A stretch of 63,917 bases of DNA from Sulfobacillus sp. (GTDB lineage: Bacteria > Bacillota > Sulfobacillia > Sulfobacillales > Sulfobacillaceae), in assembly GCA_027309085.1 (NCBI GenBank), contig DAIDDL010000025.1, positions 1-63,917 of the forward strand, given 5' to 3'. Numbering within the stretch: position 1 is the stretch's first letter; each line of letters starts with the position of its first letter. Positions 18,475 through 27,121 of the stretch are shown piece after piece. The notes under the pieces were generated by a model. It made no database searches, was not told the DNA's origin, and worked only from the letters and a program-made list of their open reading frames with translations. Both the position numbers and the translations under genes were made by a program.

Positions 18475-21400
18475 CTATCCTTGTGCTGCGGCCGCGTCCT
18501 GTTCGAGCCGCACGGAGACCAGCCGGCTTTGCCCCTGGCCGTCACCGGCTACCCCCCACAGTCCGTCGGCAATGACCATCGTCGATTTGTGGTGCGTCAC
18601 AATGACATATTGCGTGGTGCCGTGGTGGTCTTGAATATAGCGGGCCACCTTCCGGGCGTTGGCTTCGTCCAGCGCCGCCTCCACTTCATCCAGCACGACA
18701 AACGGGGACGGGCGCACCGCGAGCAGGGCAAACAGCCAGGCGATGCCGCCGAGGGCCTTCTCGCCCCCCGACAGCAGGCTCATGGAGCTCGGCTTCTTGC
18801 CGGGAGGTTTGATCCACAGCTCCACACCCCGCTCCTCCCCGCCCGTCCAGCGAAAGCCTCCCTCTCCTCCCAGCAGTGCTGAGCAGGCTTCTTGAAAGGC
18901 TTTTTCCACATGGCGGGCCGTCTCATCCAGGCGCCCGTTCACATCGCGGTCAATCTGCTCCAGTGTAGCCTGCACTTCATCTTTGGCAAGCTGGACGTCC
19001 TGGTGTTCACTGTCAAGGTACCGCAGGCGTTCACCCAGTTGGGTATACAGTGCAAAGACGCCCGGTTTCACCGCCCCGACCCTATCCATCGCCTGCTGCA
19101 AAGCTGCCAGGTGGTTTTTCGCCTCCTCAAAGGCCTCAGGGGCCAGAGGCTCTCCCCCAGGGGCGTCATACGATTCCCAGCGCGCGTCATGTTTGGCCAC
19201 CTGCTGTTCCAAATAGGCCAGCCTCTGGGACATTTTACGCTCTTCACCATCCATTCCGGCCAGACGCGCCCCAAGGCGGGACGCATTCTGTTCGAGCTCC
19301 CCATACTCTGCCTGGCGCTGGGCCAGCGCCCGCGATTTCTCGGCGAGAAGGCTCTGGGAGACCGCGTGGTCGGCGCGGGCCTGCTCTAGAGTATGCCCGG
19401 CTTTCTCCATGGCGGCCTCGAGCTCGCCAATCCGCAGCCGGACAGCGCCGCCTTGCTGCCTGATCCTCAGCTTTTCCGCTTGGTAGCGCGCATACAGATC
19501 CCGCTGGTGGCGTGCGCTGTCCTCTTGCTCCTGGAGCCGCTGCACCCGCTGGCGAGCCTGGTTCACCTGTCTGGATGATTCTTCCCAAAGGGCCTCAGAC
19601 TCCTGCAGCCGGATCTGCGCTGTCTGCAATTCCTGCCGGGCCACAGCGGCCTCCTGGGTCAGAGTGCGGATGTCCGCAGCTCCCGTTCCCGGAAGACCTG
19701 CAAAAATGCTCTCGATATGCTCTGCCCGCTGGCGGGTGCGGGCCTGGCCAGCCCGCAGGGTGTCGGACTCAGCCCGCAGCCTGGCCAGCTCGCGGCTGGC
19801 TTCCTCCCGGACCGGCTCGAGCTGAGCTGCGCGCCGTCTCACCAGGGCCAGACGTTCCGCCAAGGGGCCGGCGCGTTCGGCCCCGCTGGCATTCTGCCGC
19901 CTCTCACTCCCCCCAGATATCGCGCCCCCAGCCAGAACCACCTGTCCGTCCACCGTCACCATTTTGTAGCGGAACTGGTGCTGGCGGCCAATCCGGTTGG
20001 CGGCCTCCAGGGAATTCAAGACAAGAACACGTCCCAAAACATGCGAAACGGCCGGGAAAACCGCAGGGTCAAACTCTGTCATGTCCATGGCCCATCCCTC
20101 AGCGCCAGGGAGATGGGCGAGCGCCTTGTCCCGCTCGGCCACTGTGGACGGCCGGATTTGGTCCAGGGGGAGCAGGGTGACCCGCCCCGCCTTCTGGGCC
20201 TTCAGCCAGTCGACAACCTCTCTGGCGTGGACCTCGGTATCTGTCACCAAATCATGGGACTGGCCGCCCAGAGCCACATCCAGTGCGATGACGTAGCCGT
20301 CCTTCACCTCCAGCAGACTCCCCAGTGTGCCCAGCACCCCGCTGAGGCCTCCACCTTGCGCTGCGCGCAGCACCGCGCGCACAGCGCTGGGCAGCGACAC
20401 CTGCTCTTGCTCCACCGTTTTCAGAGCCTTGATGCGGGCCTCGAGTTCCCATCCTTCGGACTGCAGCTGTCGGATTTCCACCTCACGCTGGCTGTGCTGC
20501 TTTTCAGACTGCGCCAGCTGCTGCGTTACAGCGCCCAGCAGGCGCGCGCCCTCCTTGGCCTCCTCCCGGAGCGCCGCCCGCTCCTCATCAAGCGCCTGGA
20601 GCCGGGTGGCGAGCTGCTCCGCATCCTGGGCCTGCAGCGCCCCTTCCAGCCGCGCCAGCTGCCGTTCGCTTCTCTGCAGGCGGTCTTGCTGCTGGTCACG
20701 CAGAACTTGGGCGCGCTCGCGGTCGGCACCCCGCTCATTCATGATGTGGGCCAGATCCTGCTCTGCTTTCCGGGCCGATGCCAGATCATTATCGGAGGCC
20801 GACGGTTCTGCCGCCTTGACCGTATTTTCACTATCGACCGCAGACAGTTGTTCCGCAACCAGCAGAGCCTGACCTTGGAGGCCCTGGAGTTCATGCTGAT
20901 ATCCTCCCCACTCCGCCTCCAGACGGGCAATCTGCGCGTCCTGGGAAGCGAGGACCTGCTCGAGCTGGCGGATTTCCTGCGCCCGCTCAGCCACCTGCCT
21001 CCCCTGCTCTTCCCGCATCTGTTCTGCGCGGCGCCGTTCATCCCCGGCGCGCGCCGCCTCCTGCTGGAGGAGGTCACGCTGGCGGCTGATGGACTGAATG
21101 GCGCCGAGCCACTCCTTTCTGTCCTCAAGCGCCCGGGCATACTGCGTCTGCTGGTAGCGGACGCTGAGCTCCGCGTGCTCTTTATGCAATGTGAGGTACT
21201 GCTGCTCGCGCATGGCCTCGGCTTTAACCGATTCCTGCTGCTGGCGCACATCATCCATGAGGTCGGCCAGCCGGCTTAAATTGGTCTGCACATCCGCCAG
21301 GTGCTGCAAGGTCTCCTTGCGCCGCACTTTGTAACGGGACACGCCGGCGGCCTCTTCGAGCTGCTCCAGCCGCTCCCGCGGCTTCATCAGCAAGGCTTCA

Positions 21401-21837
21401 TCGACCCGCCCCTGCCCGATTACCGCATAGTTGAACCGACCCACCCCGCTGTCCAAAAAGAGATCGACAATGTCTTTCAGACGGCAAGGCCGGCTGTTGA
21501 GAAGGTACTCCGAGTCGCCAGAGAGATAATAGCGGCGGGTCACCGCCACGCTCTCCGGCCAGTCCGCCATCTCCGAGTCATGATTGTCGAAGGTCAGCAC
21601 CACTTCCGCCAATTTGGCGCGCTGGCCCCGGCTGCCCACATGCAATAAGTCTTCCCACCGCTCCGCCCGCAGCTCCTTGACGCGCTGCTCCCCCAGGGCC
21701 CAGCGCAGACCGTCAATGACGTTGCTCTTGCCCCCGCCATTGGGCCCCACGATTACCGTGATCCCAGGCGAAAACACCACGCGGGTATCTTGGGCAAATG
21801 ATTTGAATCCGTACAGGCTAATGGTTTGCAAATGCAT
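18475..21837 (-). CDS. smc: Chromosome partition ATPase Smc
   Basis: Smc condenses and organises the chromosome with ScpAB. The 1120 residues comprise an N-terminal ATPase half (GFKSFAQDT, Walker A GPNGGGKSN), a first long coiled coil, a hinge (GVLGTLGSLLEVKDGYVIALD to about GGAISGG), a second coiled coil, and the C-terminal half with signature LSGGEKALGGIAW and Walker B FVVLDEVEAALDEAN. It is slightly shorter than the roughly 1190-residue Bacillus protein, probably in the coils. Normally rnc lies directly upstream; here a 7.6-kb insert intervenes. Confidence 0.97.
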   Translation of the reverse strand: MHLQTISLYGFKSFAQDTRVVFSPGITVIVGPNGGGKSNVIDGLRWALGEQRVKELRAERWEDLLHVGSRGQRAKLAEVVLTFDNHDSEMADWPESVAVTRRYYLSGDSEYLLNSRPCRLKDIVDLFLDSGVGRFNYAVIGQGRVDEALLMKPRERLEQLEEAAGVSRYKVRRKETLQHLADVQTNLSRLADLMDDVRQQQESVKAEAMREQQYLTLHKEHAELSVRYQQTQYARALEDRKEWLGAIQSISRQRDLLQQEAARAGDERRRAEQMREEQGRQVAERAQEIRQLEQVLASQDAQIARLEAEWGGYQHELQGLQGQALLVAEQLSAVDSENTVKAAEPSASDNDLASARKAEQDLAHIMNERGADRERAQVLRDQQQDRLQRSERQLARLEGALQAQDAEQLATRLQALDEERAALREEAKEGARLLGAVTQQLAQSEKQHSQREVEIRQLQSEGWELEARIKALKTVEQEQVSLPSAVRAVLRAAQGGGLSGVLGTLGSLLEVKDGYVIALDVALGGQSHDLVTDTEVHAREVVDWLKAQKAGRVTLLPLDQIRPSTVAERDKALAHLPGAEGWAMDMTEFDPAVFPAVSHVLGRVLVLNSLEAANRIGRQHQFRYKMVTVDGQVVLAGGAISGGSERRQNASGAERAGPLAERLALVRRRAAQLEPVREEASRELARLRAESDTLRAGQARTRQRAEHIESIFAGLPGTGAADIRTLTQEAAVARQELQTAQIRLQESEALWEESSRQVNQARQRVQRLQEQEDSARHQRDLYARYQAEKLRIRQQGGAVRLRIGELEAAMEKAGHTLEQARADHAVSQSLLAEKSRALAQRQAEYGELEQNASRLGARLAGMDGEERKMSQRLAYLEQQVAKHDARWESYDAPGGEPLAPEAFEEAKNHLAALQQAMDRVGAVKPGVFALYTQLGERLRYLDSEHQDVQLAKDEVQATLEQIDRDVNGRLDETARHVEKAFQEACSALLGGEGGFRWTGGEERGVELWIKPPGKKPSSMSLLSGGEKALGGIAWLFALLAVRPSPFVVLDEVEAALDEANARKVARYIQDHHGTTQYVIVTHHKSTMVIADGLWGVAGDGQGQSRLVSVRLEQDAAAAQG

Positions 21838-22159
21838 CTAAAATCATCCATTCCGGGCAATGTCAGGCACTAGTGGAAACATTGTACCATATCCAATCTG
21901 TCAATCTGCAGAAGCTGTCCCAGACACCTTATACGGTATTATTTCCCATATCTATTCGGCCCCTTTGCCACGGTTCATCCCTAACCGCGGTCTGTTTTCG
22001 GCCTCTGGCGCCCAGGCCTGTTGCCCCGCAGACCGCGTCGCCATCACATTTTTTTGCCTCCCCTCCCCGATCTGCCTGTGCCTCCTTTTGGTAATAGTCG
22101 TATTCTGTCGATTCTTGAATTTCACCAGAAATTACCAGGCAAAGTCGGCGCGCAATCGG

Positions 22160-22180
22160 CTCAATATCCTGTATATTGAG
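22160..22180. repeat. Inverted repeat, candidate operator
   Basis: CTCAATAT and ATATTGAG are perfect eight-base arms separated by five bases. A TATATT that could be a -10 lies across the right arm. The position, 93 bases before the start of a helix-turn-helix regulator, suggests autoregulation. Confidence 0.5.
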
Positions 22181-22189
22181 TGAAGCCGT

Positions 22190-22213
22190 AAATCACATGC
22201 AAAGCTGTGATTT
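22190..22213. repeat. Second inverted repeat, candidate operator or leader hairpin
   Basis: AAATCACA and TGTGATTT are perfect eight-base arms around an eight-base centre. It is ten bases from the preceding palindrome and 60 bases before the gene start. As RNA it would form a hairpin, so it could act at either level. Confidence 0.45.
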
Positions 22214-22272
22214 TGGCGAAAGCAAATTATCGCAACAAACCACACTACCGAAAACTCTGGAGGAGATTCTAC

Positions 22273-22830
22273 ATGGAAATATTGAACAAAATGGGGTATC
22301 TGATTCTTGATGACCCTTTCATCACGGCTGGCGATCTCGCGAAAAAACTTGGCTACGCCGAGGAAAAGACTGTGTACTACTGGCTGTCCAAGGAAAACTA
22401 CCCCGGCTTGCAGGCATTCAAGCGCGCCGTCATTGCCGGCCGCTACCTGCTGCCTGCGGCCAAGGCCCGGGAAACCCAGACGCATTACGGGCGCATTCCC
22501 ATCGTGCAGGGCTTCGCTTCGGACGGTTCGGTGGTGCTGACCTCTGAATCCCTATCGGACAGCCTGGTGGCCAATGCGCTGGGCAAATTCGCGTGGCGGT
22601 ATCAGGGACCAGACCAGGGGCCCGTGCAACACGGGGACTTGCTGTTCTTGGCCAAACTCGAGCGCAAGGACATGGCCAGGTGGGTCATTGCCGGGTCTCC
22701 CAGAACCCCTATAGTTCTGCTGAAGATCAAAATCGGCACTGAAGCGGTTTTTGTTCATCCTGAGACCCATGAACCCGCTAAAGTGCCGACCGAGTTGTAT
22801 AGAATCGTGCAAATCCTGCGCACGCTTTAA
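22273..22830 (+). CDS. LexA/S24-like regulator lacking the self-cleavage serine
   Basis: A 185-residue protein with an N-terminal helix-turn-helix-like part (ITAGDLAKKLGY, TVYYWLSKENYPGLQAFKRAV) and a C-terminal part resembling the S24 peptidase fold of LexA and phage repressors (YGRIPIVQGFASDG, then PVQHGDLLFLA, then WVIAGS and VLLKIKIG). The serine expected nine residues before the GD pair appears to be Gly, so self-cleavage is unlikely. The ATG at 22273 follows GGAGGAG. It lies behind two palindromes and before a strong hairpin, so it is probably monocistronic. Confidence 0.55.
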   Translation: MEILNKMGYLILDDPFITAGDLAKKLGYAEEKTVYYWLSKENYPGLQAFKRAVIAGRYLLPAAKARETQTHYGRIPIVQGFASDGSVVLTSESLSDSLVANALGKFAWRYQGPDQGPVQHGDLLFLAKLERKDMARWVIAGSPRTPIVLLKIKIGTEAVFVHPETHEPAKVPTELYRIVQILRTL

Positions 22831-22855
22831 GGCGGATTTCCCGTCGTTGCTCTTC

Positions 22856-22891
22856 GGTGTCTGGACCCGCGGCCATGCGGGTCCAGACACC
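22856..22891 (+). terminator. Strong hairpin after the S24-like gene
   Basis: A perfect 15-pair stem (22856-22870 with 22877-22891) and six-base loop. The T-rich run CCTTTTTATT comes about 15 bases later, so it may act as a terminator or a roadblock hairpin. Confidence 0.6.
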
Positions 22892-23036
22892 ATTTCAGGT
22901 TAATCCCCTTTTTATTATGCTACAATGATCGAAATTAGGCGAGTCTCTGGGCATAAAAATCGCTGCATGCCAAATTTCCTCTGGCGGGCTTCGAATGATA
23001 TAGTGAGCGGTAAAGAAGAATAAGGCGAGGGATGAC

Positions 23037-23465
23037 ATGGTGTACTGCCGTCACTGCGGCGATCAGATTCCGGTCGATAGTGTGTTTTGTCCCAGTTGCG
23101 GCAAGAATTTGCTGCCTGAGGACCCTAATCTTGATGTGATGGCGCCCGTAGAACCCGCGGAGCCCGAGACGCCCGTGTCGCGGAGGGATTGGCTCCGCAG
23201 TGTGCGGAATATTCCCTGGCAGCGTTACCGAATGGCTGCGTCCGGCGTTATCCATCTGAACAACATTCGCCAGGTGCGGGTCACGTGGACGGTCTCACAG
23301 GTTCTTTTCACCGCGAGTGCCGCATTTTCTGTGGTGGGTTTTGTGTTGAGCCTAGCAGGCCGCCAACAAGGGCTTTCATGGATTTTGTTTGGTCTGGTTT
23401 TAGGACTGGGCGCCCTCTACACAAAAGATCCTCCCAACCGCACACCCCCCACACTAGGCGGATAA
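23037..23465 (+). CDS. Zinc-ribbon membrane protein
   Basis: A 142-residue protein of unknown function. It begins with a four-cysteine zinc ribbon (CRHC at 4-7, CPSC at 18-21), continues with an acidic Pro/Glu-rich linker, and ends with two hydrophobic membrane segments (about 84-106 and 112-128). The ATG has an AAGGCGAGGG site. It precedes by 31 bases a class A PBP that has the same type of zinc ribbon at its own N-terminus, so the two may act together at the membrane. Confidence 0.65.
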   Translation: MVYCRHCGDQIPVDSVFCPSCGKNLLPEDPNLDVMAPVEPAEPETPVSRRDWLRSVRNIPWQRYRMAASGVIHLNNIRQVRVTWTVSQVLFTASAAFSVVGFVLSLAGRQQGLSWILFGLVLGLGALYTKDPPNRTPPTLGG

Positions 23466-23496
23466 CTCGAGTATGCCAAGGAGATGACAAGATAGC

Positions 23497-26076
23497 GTGC
23501 GTTGCCCAAAATGTGGTCAGGACAATACTGCAGGGTCGGCATTTTGTCGGTTTTGCGGAAGCAAGCTGCCTGCCCCCGCAGACAAGCCCCGCCAGACCGC
23601 GCACAGCCCGGTTGCCAAAAAACCCTCCAAAGCCAGTTCGGGAGCCTCGTCTGCAAAACCCCGGCGCAAGGTGCGGTGGGGCCGTCTGGCGCTTTTGGCG
23701 GTGGCTGGAGTCATGGTGGCGGGGTTCGGATACGGAGGCTATATCGGCTACCAGGCATGGCAGACGCTCCCGTCGGTGCAGTCCATGGTCTCCCTGCAGG
23801 CGATGGGTCAAGACTCGGTCATTTATGATAAGTTCGGCCAGCCGGTAGCGCGCCTGCACGGCACCGTCAACCGTGTCAATGTGCCGCTGTCCGCCATTTC
23901 TCCCGATATGCAGCATGCTCTGGTCGCCATTGAGGACCATAGCTTTTATACCAACCCCGGGTTCGACATCACATCCATTGTCCGGGCGGCCCTCGTCGAT
24001 GTGATACATCACCACGCGATTCAGGGCGCCAGCACTCTCACCGAGCAGCTGGCCAAGGATCTGTACCTCAGCGACAAGAAAACCCTAGTACGCAAAGCCC
24101 AGGAATTTATGATCGGGCTGGAGCTTGCGCACACTTACTCCAAACAGCAAATTTTGGATATGTATTTAAATGAAGTATATCTAGGGGACGGCGCCAGCGG
24201 GGTCTATTCGGCGTCCAAGGCCTATTTCGACGAACTGCCGTCCCAATTGACCACCGCCCAAGCAGCGCTGTTGGCCGGGCTGCCCCAAGCGCCTTCGCTG
24301 TACGATCCGCTGGTGAACCTTAAACTGGCTAAGGCGCGGCAGCTGCAGGTTCTGGACGCCATGGCCAAGTACGGATATCTGAGTCAGGCCGCGGCGCACG
24401 CAGCTTATGCCGCGCCGCTCAATCTCCATCCCATGTCGGTGGACACGGCCAACAGCCAGATTTACCCGTACCCGTGGTACGTTGACAAAGTAATCCAGGT
24501 GCTGCAGCAACAGGGATTTTCCGGCACCCAAATTTTTGATGGCGGGCTGAAAATATACACGGCTCTAGACCCTGCGGTTTATAATATCGCGCAGAATGCT
24601 GTAGACCAGACCATGAACTATAATTTTGGCGTCTCCCATTCAGCCGACCCGACTTATCAGGCCACAGCCGTGGTGGAGGACCCCCATACCGGCGACATCC
24701 TCGCTGTCATCGGGGGCAGGACCTTCAGCCAGCCATTCATGGAGGATCTCGCCACGAATCCCTCGGTGCAGCGCTCGACGGGGTCATCTATCAAACCTCT
24801 GCTCGAATATACCCCCGCCATCGTCAAGGGGTACACCCAGATGTCGGTCATCCAGGACGTCCCTATTTTTCATGTCAACGGCCAGTGGTGGCCGCATAAT
24901 GACAACCATCTGTACCGGGGCTATTTGGACTTGCGGGATGCTCTGGCCATCTCCGACAACGACGTGGCGGTTCATCTGCTGAACGATATTGGATTGAATT
25001 ATGGCTACTACTTCGCCAAGAACAAGTTCGGGCTGCCCTTGACCACAGCCGACCTGCATGCTGGACTGGGCATTGCCATCGGCGGCTTGAAAGAAGGCTT
25101 CAATGTCATGGAAATGACTCAGGCCTACGCGACGTTCCCGAATGGCGGCGAGCGCATGTCGCCCATCTGGGTGACGAAAGTGGTCAATCCGGATGGTGCG
25201 GTGGTCTATCAGGATACCCCACACGGCACGGTCGAGTTTACCCCGCAGCAGGATTACGTCATGGAGAAAATGATGGAGCGGGTGATGAACCCCACCCCTA
25301 TTCCCAGCATTGGCCCCGGCAGCGGCGCCACCGGCATTAACTTGAATATCGGCCGCCCGGCTGCTGGCAAAACCGGCACCAACAATGGCGAGGCGGACGC
25401 GTGGTTTTTGGGATATACTCCCCAGCTTATGGTGGGAGTCTGGGAGGGCAACCGCAAAGGGGAATATCCCCAGCCGTCGACTCCCAACGGCCCCGCTTAC
25501 GGAGACGTCGCGGCTGGTCCCATTTGGCAATCGATCATGGAGCAAGTCGACACGCAAGAACACTTGCCCGTCCAGCATTTTCCGCGCCCCACCGGCATGG
25601 TGTATGTGCCTGATGTCAGCATCACTTCCGGAAAGATTGCGAGCCAGTACGCTCCGCCGCAGGATGTGGAAGGCGCGTGGTTTATCAAAGGCACCCAACC
25701 TACCACCATTGGCGACACCCACTACCCCGTCAAAGTGGTGGCCACAGACCCCAGTAAGCTGTGGCAGCAAGGATGCGGGGCTTACGTGACCACCGTGGCG
25801 CTACGTCGCGAATCAGACTGGCATCCCGGCGGTCCCTACATTTGGGACTCCCAGTACTGGGCTCCCACGGCCATGTGCACGCCGCGCGCCACTCCGTCGC
25901 CTTCCCAATCACCCTCCGCGTCGGCATCCCCTCCGGCGAGCTCGTCGCCATCCTCCACCAGTCCCTCCCAGTCGGCTTCCACGCCCTCCGCACCTGCGTC
26001 ATCCATTCCTCCGGCCCCGACTATTCCGAGTGCCAACCCCGCTCCCTCAGGCCAGAAGGTGGGTGCGGCACCCTAA
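23497..26076 (+). CDS. Class A penicillin-binding protein with N-terminal zinc ribbon
   Basis: A bifunctional peptidoglycan synthase of 859 residues. Order: zinc ribbon (CPKC 3-6, CRFC 17-20), basic linker, membrane anchor (63-85), GT51 glycosyltransferase (catalytic Glu146 in EDHSFYTNPG; QGASTLTEQL), transpeptidase with SxxK Ser430-Lys433, SDN 486-488 and KTG 625-627, and a Ser/Pro/Ala-rich tail (about 800-859). All catalytic motifs are present. A cytoplasmic zinc ribbon is not standard for this family. The GTG at 23497 is the only fitting start; its ribosome binding site AAGGAG is rather distant. Probably co-transcribed with the preceding zinc-ribbon gene. Confidence 0.9.
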   Translation: MRCPKCGQDNTAGSAFCRFCGSKLPAPADKPRQTAHSPVAKKPSKASSGASSAKPRRKVRWGRLALLAVAGVMVAGFGYGGYIGYQAWQTLPSVQSMVSLQAMGQDSVIYDKFGQPVARLHGTVNRVNVPLSAISPDMQHALVAIEDHSFYTNPGFDITSIVRAALVDVIHHHAIQGASTLTEQLAKDLYLSDKKTLVRKAQEFMIGLELAHTYSKQQILDMYLNEVYLGDGASGVYSASKAYFDELPSQLTTAQAALLAGLPQAPSLYDPLVNLKLAKARQLQVLDAMAKYGYLSQAAAHAAYAAPLNLHPMSVDTANSQIYPYPWYVDKVIQVLQQQGFSGTQIFDGGLKIYTALDPAVYNIAQNAVDQTMNYNFGVSHSADPTYQATAVVEDPHTGDILAVIGGRTFSQPFMEDLATNPSVQRSTGSSIKPLLEYTPAIVKGYTQMSVIQDVPIFHVNGQWWPHNDNHLYRGYLDLRDALAISDNDVAVHLLNDIGLNYGYYFAKNKFGLPLTTADLHAGLGIAIGGLKEGFNVMEMTQAYATFPNGGERMSPIWVTKVVNPDGAVVYQDTPHGTVEFTPQQDYVMEKMMERVMNPTPIPSIGPGSGATGINLNIGRPAAGKTGTNNGEADAWFLGYTPQLMVGVWEGNRKGEYPQPSTPNGPAYGDVAAGPIWQSIMEQVDTQEHLPVQHFPRPTGMVYVPDVSITSGKIASQYAPPQDVEGAWFIKGTQPTTIGDTHYPVKVVATDPSKLWQQGCGAYVTTVALRRESDWHPGGPYIWDSQYWAPTAMCTPRATPSPSQSPSASASPPASSSPSSTSPSQSASTPSAPASSIPPAPTIPSANPAPSGQKVGAAP

Positions 26077-26397
26077 GCCCGGGTTGTCCGCGGCCGATAT
26101 TCCTCCTCCTTATGAAACCCGCCCGTGGCGGCTATGACTGGCATACAGAAGCCATGGCCGCGCGGGCCGTTAAAATGAGCAGCCGCGATTTTCGTGACGC
26201 CTGCTTCTGAGTATGCCGTCACATTGGTAGGATATGCGGCTCACAAAAGTCTCCCGGCGAAGACGGGTTCGTCCCTTTCCCTTAAATCCACAGATCATGA
26301 CCGGGGCTGGATCCGCCGGGAGCCGTCAGGGATAATCACCGCCCACCAGGAGAGAATATGCACGAGGCGATTTCGGGCCACTTGGGAGATGATACCC
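26077..26397. other. Intergenic region after the PBP gene
   Basis: About 320 bases. It contains an imperfect GC-rich hairpin near 26124-26171 that may end the PBP transcript. The antitoxin frame stays open back to an ATG at 26194, but that extension has no domain or ribosome binding site. Nothing else is recognisable. Confidence 0.45.
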
Positions 26398-26664
26398 GTG
26401 CGGATCAAGACGGTCAGCAGGACCGGCCAGATTACATTGGGCGCCCGCTATGCCGGGCAAGACGTGATGATAGACGAGATCGGGGACGGCGTGTGGATTA
26501 TTAAGATCGGCCATTTTGTGCCGCGCAGTGAAGCGTGGCTATATGATCCAGGCGTCGCTCAAGCGCTCGAGGAGGCGGCCCGGTGGTCCGGAAGCCACCC
26601 GCGCAAAGAGACTGACCTAGACGCTTTAGAAAGGGGATGGAGCGATGACAACGGTACGCCTTGA
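26398..26664 (+). CDS. Putative antitoxin of a type II toxin-antitoxin pair
   Basis: A small 88-residue protein, with a beta-rich N-terminal part (SRTGQITLGARYAGQDVMI) resembling AbrB/MazE-like swapped hairpins and an acidic, helical C-terminus (VAQALEEAARW, ETDLDALERGW) typical of toxin-binding tails. I chose GTG at 26398, nine bases after GGGAG; an ATG at 26389 is too close to that site. It overlaps the downstream toxin by 20 bases, the usual antitoxin-first order. Confidence 0.55.
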   Translation: MRIKTVSRTGQITLGARYAGQDVMIDEIGDGVWIIKIGHFVPRSEAWLYDPGVAQALEEAARWSGSHPRKETDLDALERGWSDDNGTP

Positions 26665-26944
26665 TCTCAATAATCCCACATTTCAAAACCAACTATTCAA
26701 CTTGGACCAAGATGACCGTGAACGGGTGGTGACCACTCTCAAAAAAGTATCCAAGATGACGTGGGACCAGGTCCAGCGTGATAATGGCATCCGCCGGGAG
26801 CGTATTCTCTCGAAAACTGGACCGCAGAGGGAACCCTTGTACTCTATAAGATTAGCCCGTGAAGTCCGCGGCGTCGGCTACCGGGAGTCTGAATGGCTGG
26901 TTCTCTTAACATTGCATCCTGACCGCACACGGGCTTCCCGGTAA
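26645..26944 (+). CDS. Putative RelE/HigB-like toxin
   Basis: A 99-residue basic protein. The segments VVTTLKKVSKMTWDQVQRD, LYSIRLAREVRGVGYRESEW and LVLLTLHPDR match the layout of RelE/HigB-type ribosome-dependent mRNA endonucleases: two helices, then a beta sheet with arginines and a terminal histidine. The ATG follows AGGGGATGG inside the antitoxin gene. Family assignment is by pattern only; the exact subfamily is unclear. Confidence 0.55.
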   Translation: MTTVRLDLNNPTFQNQLFNLDQDDRERVVTTLKKVSKMTWDQVQRDNGIRRERILSKTGPQREPLYSIRLAREVRGVGYRESEWLVLLTLHPDRTRASR

Positions 26945-27030
26945 CACCCGCCCGCTCCGCGCGTTTAGTGGGGCGGAACTGGCGCAAGGCAGTACACAAG
27001 ATGTTTGCCTCCAGGAGAAGGCCTGATACC

Positions 27031-27056
27031 CCCCTACCTAAAAGTAGGGGTTTAAA
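27031..27056 (+). repeat. Hairpin with TTTAAA flank
   Basis: CCCCTAC (27031-27037) pairs with GTAGGGG (27044-27050) and TTTAAA follows. It could terminate the toxin transcript. The shape also resembles right-end hairpins of IS200/IS605 elements, but no transposase is near. Confidence 0.4.
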
Positions 27057-27121
27057 TCTGTATGCTGCCACTGGTGCCCAGGGACTTCGGGTTTGCGCAG
27101 ACGGAACCAAAAACATGATGA

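Larger units (their letters stand above)
21838..22272. other. Intergenic region between smc and the S24-like gene
   Basis: About 435 bases between divergently transcribed genes. It holds the promoters for both, though I could not find a consensus sigma-A pair, and two perfect inverted repeats near the right end (22160-22180 and 22190-22213). No protein with a family signature was seen. Confidence 0.6.

Noticed and set aside
19717-21279. A 520-residue open frame on the plus strand inside smc
   Set aside because: It is antisense to a clear smc gene, has no domain or ribosome binding site, and is explained by GC-rich codon use leaving the opposite frame open.
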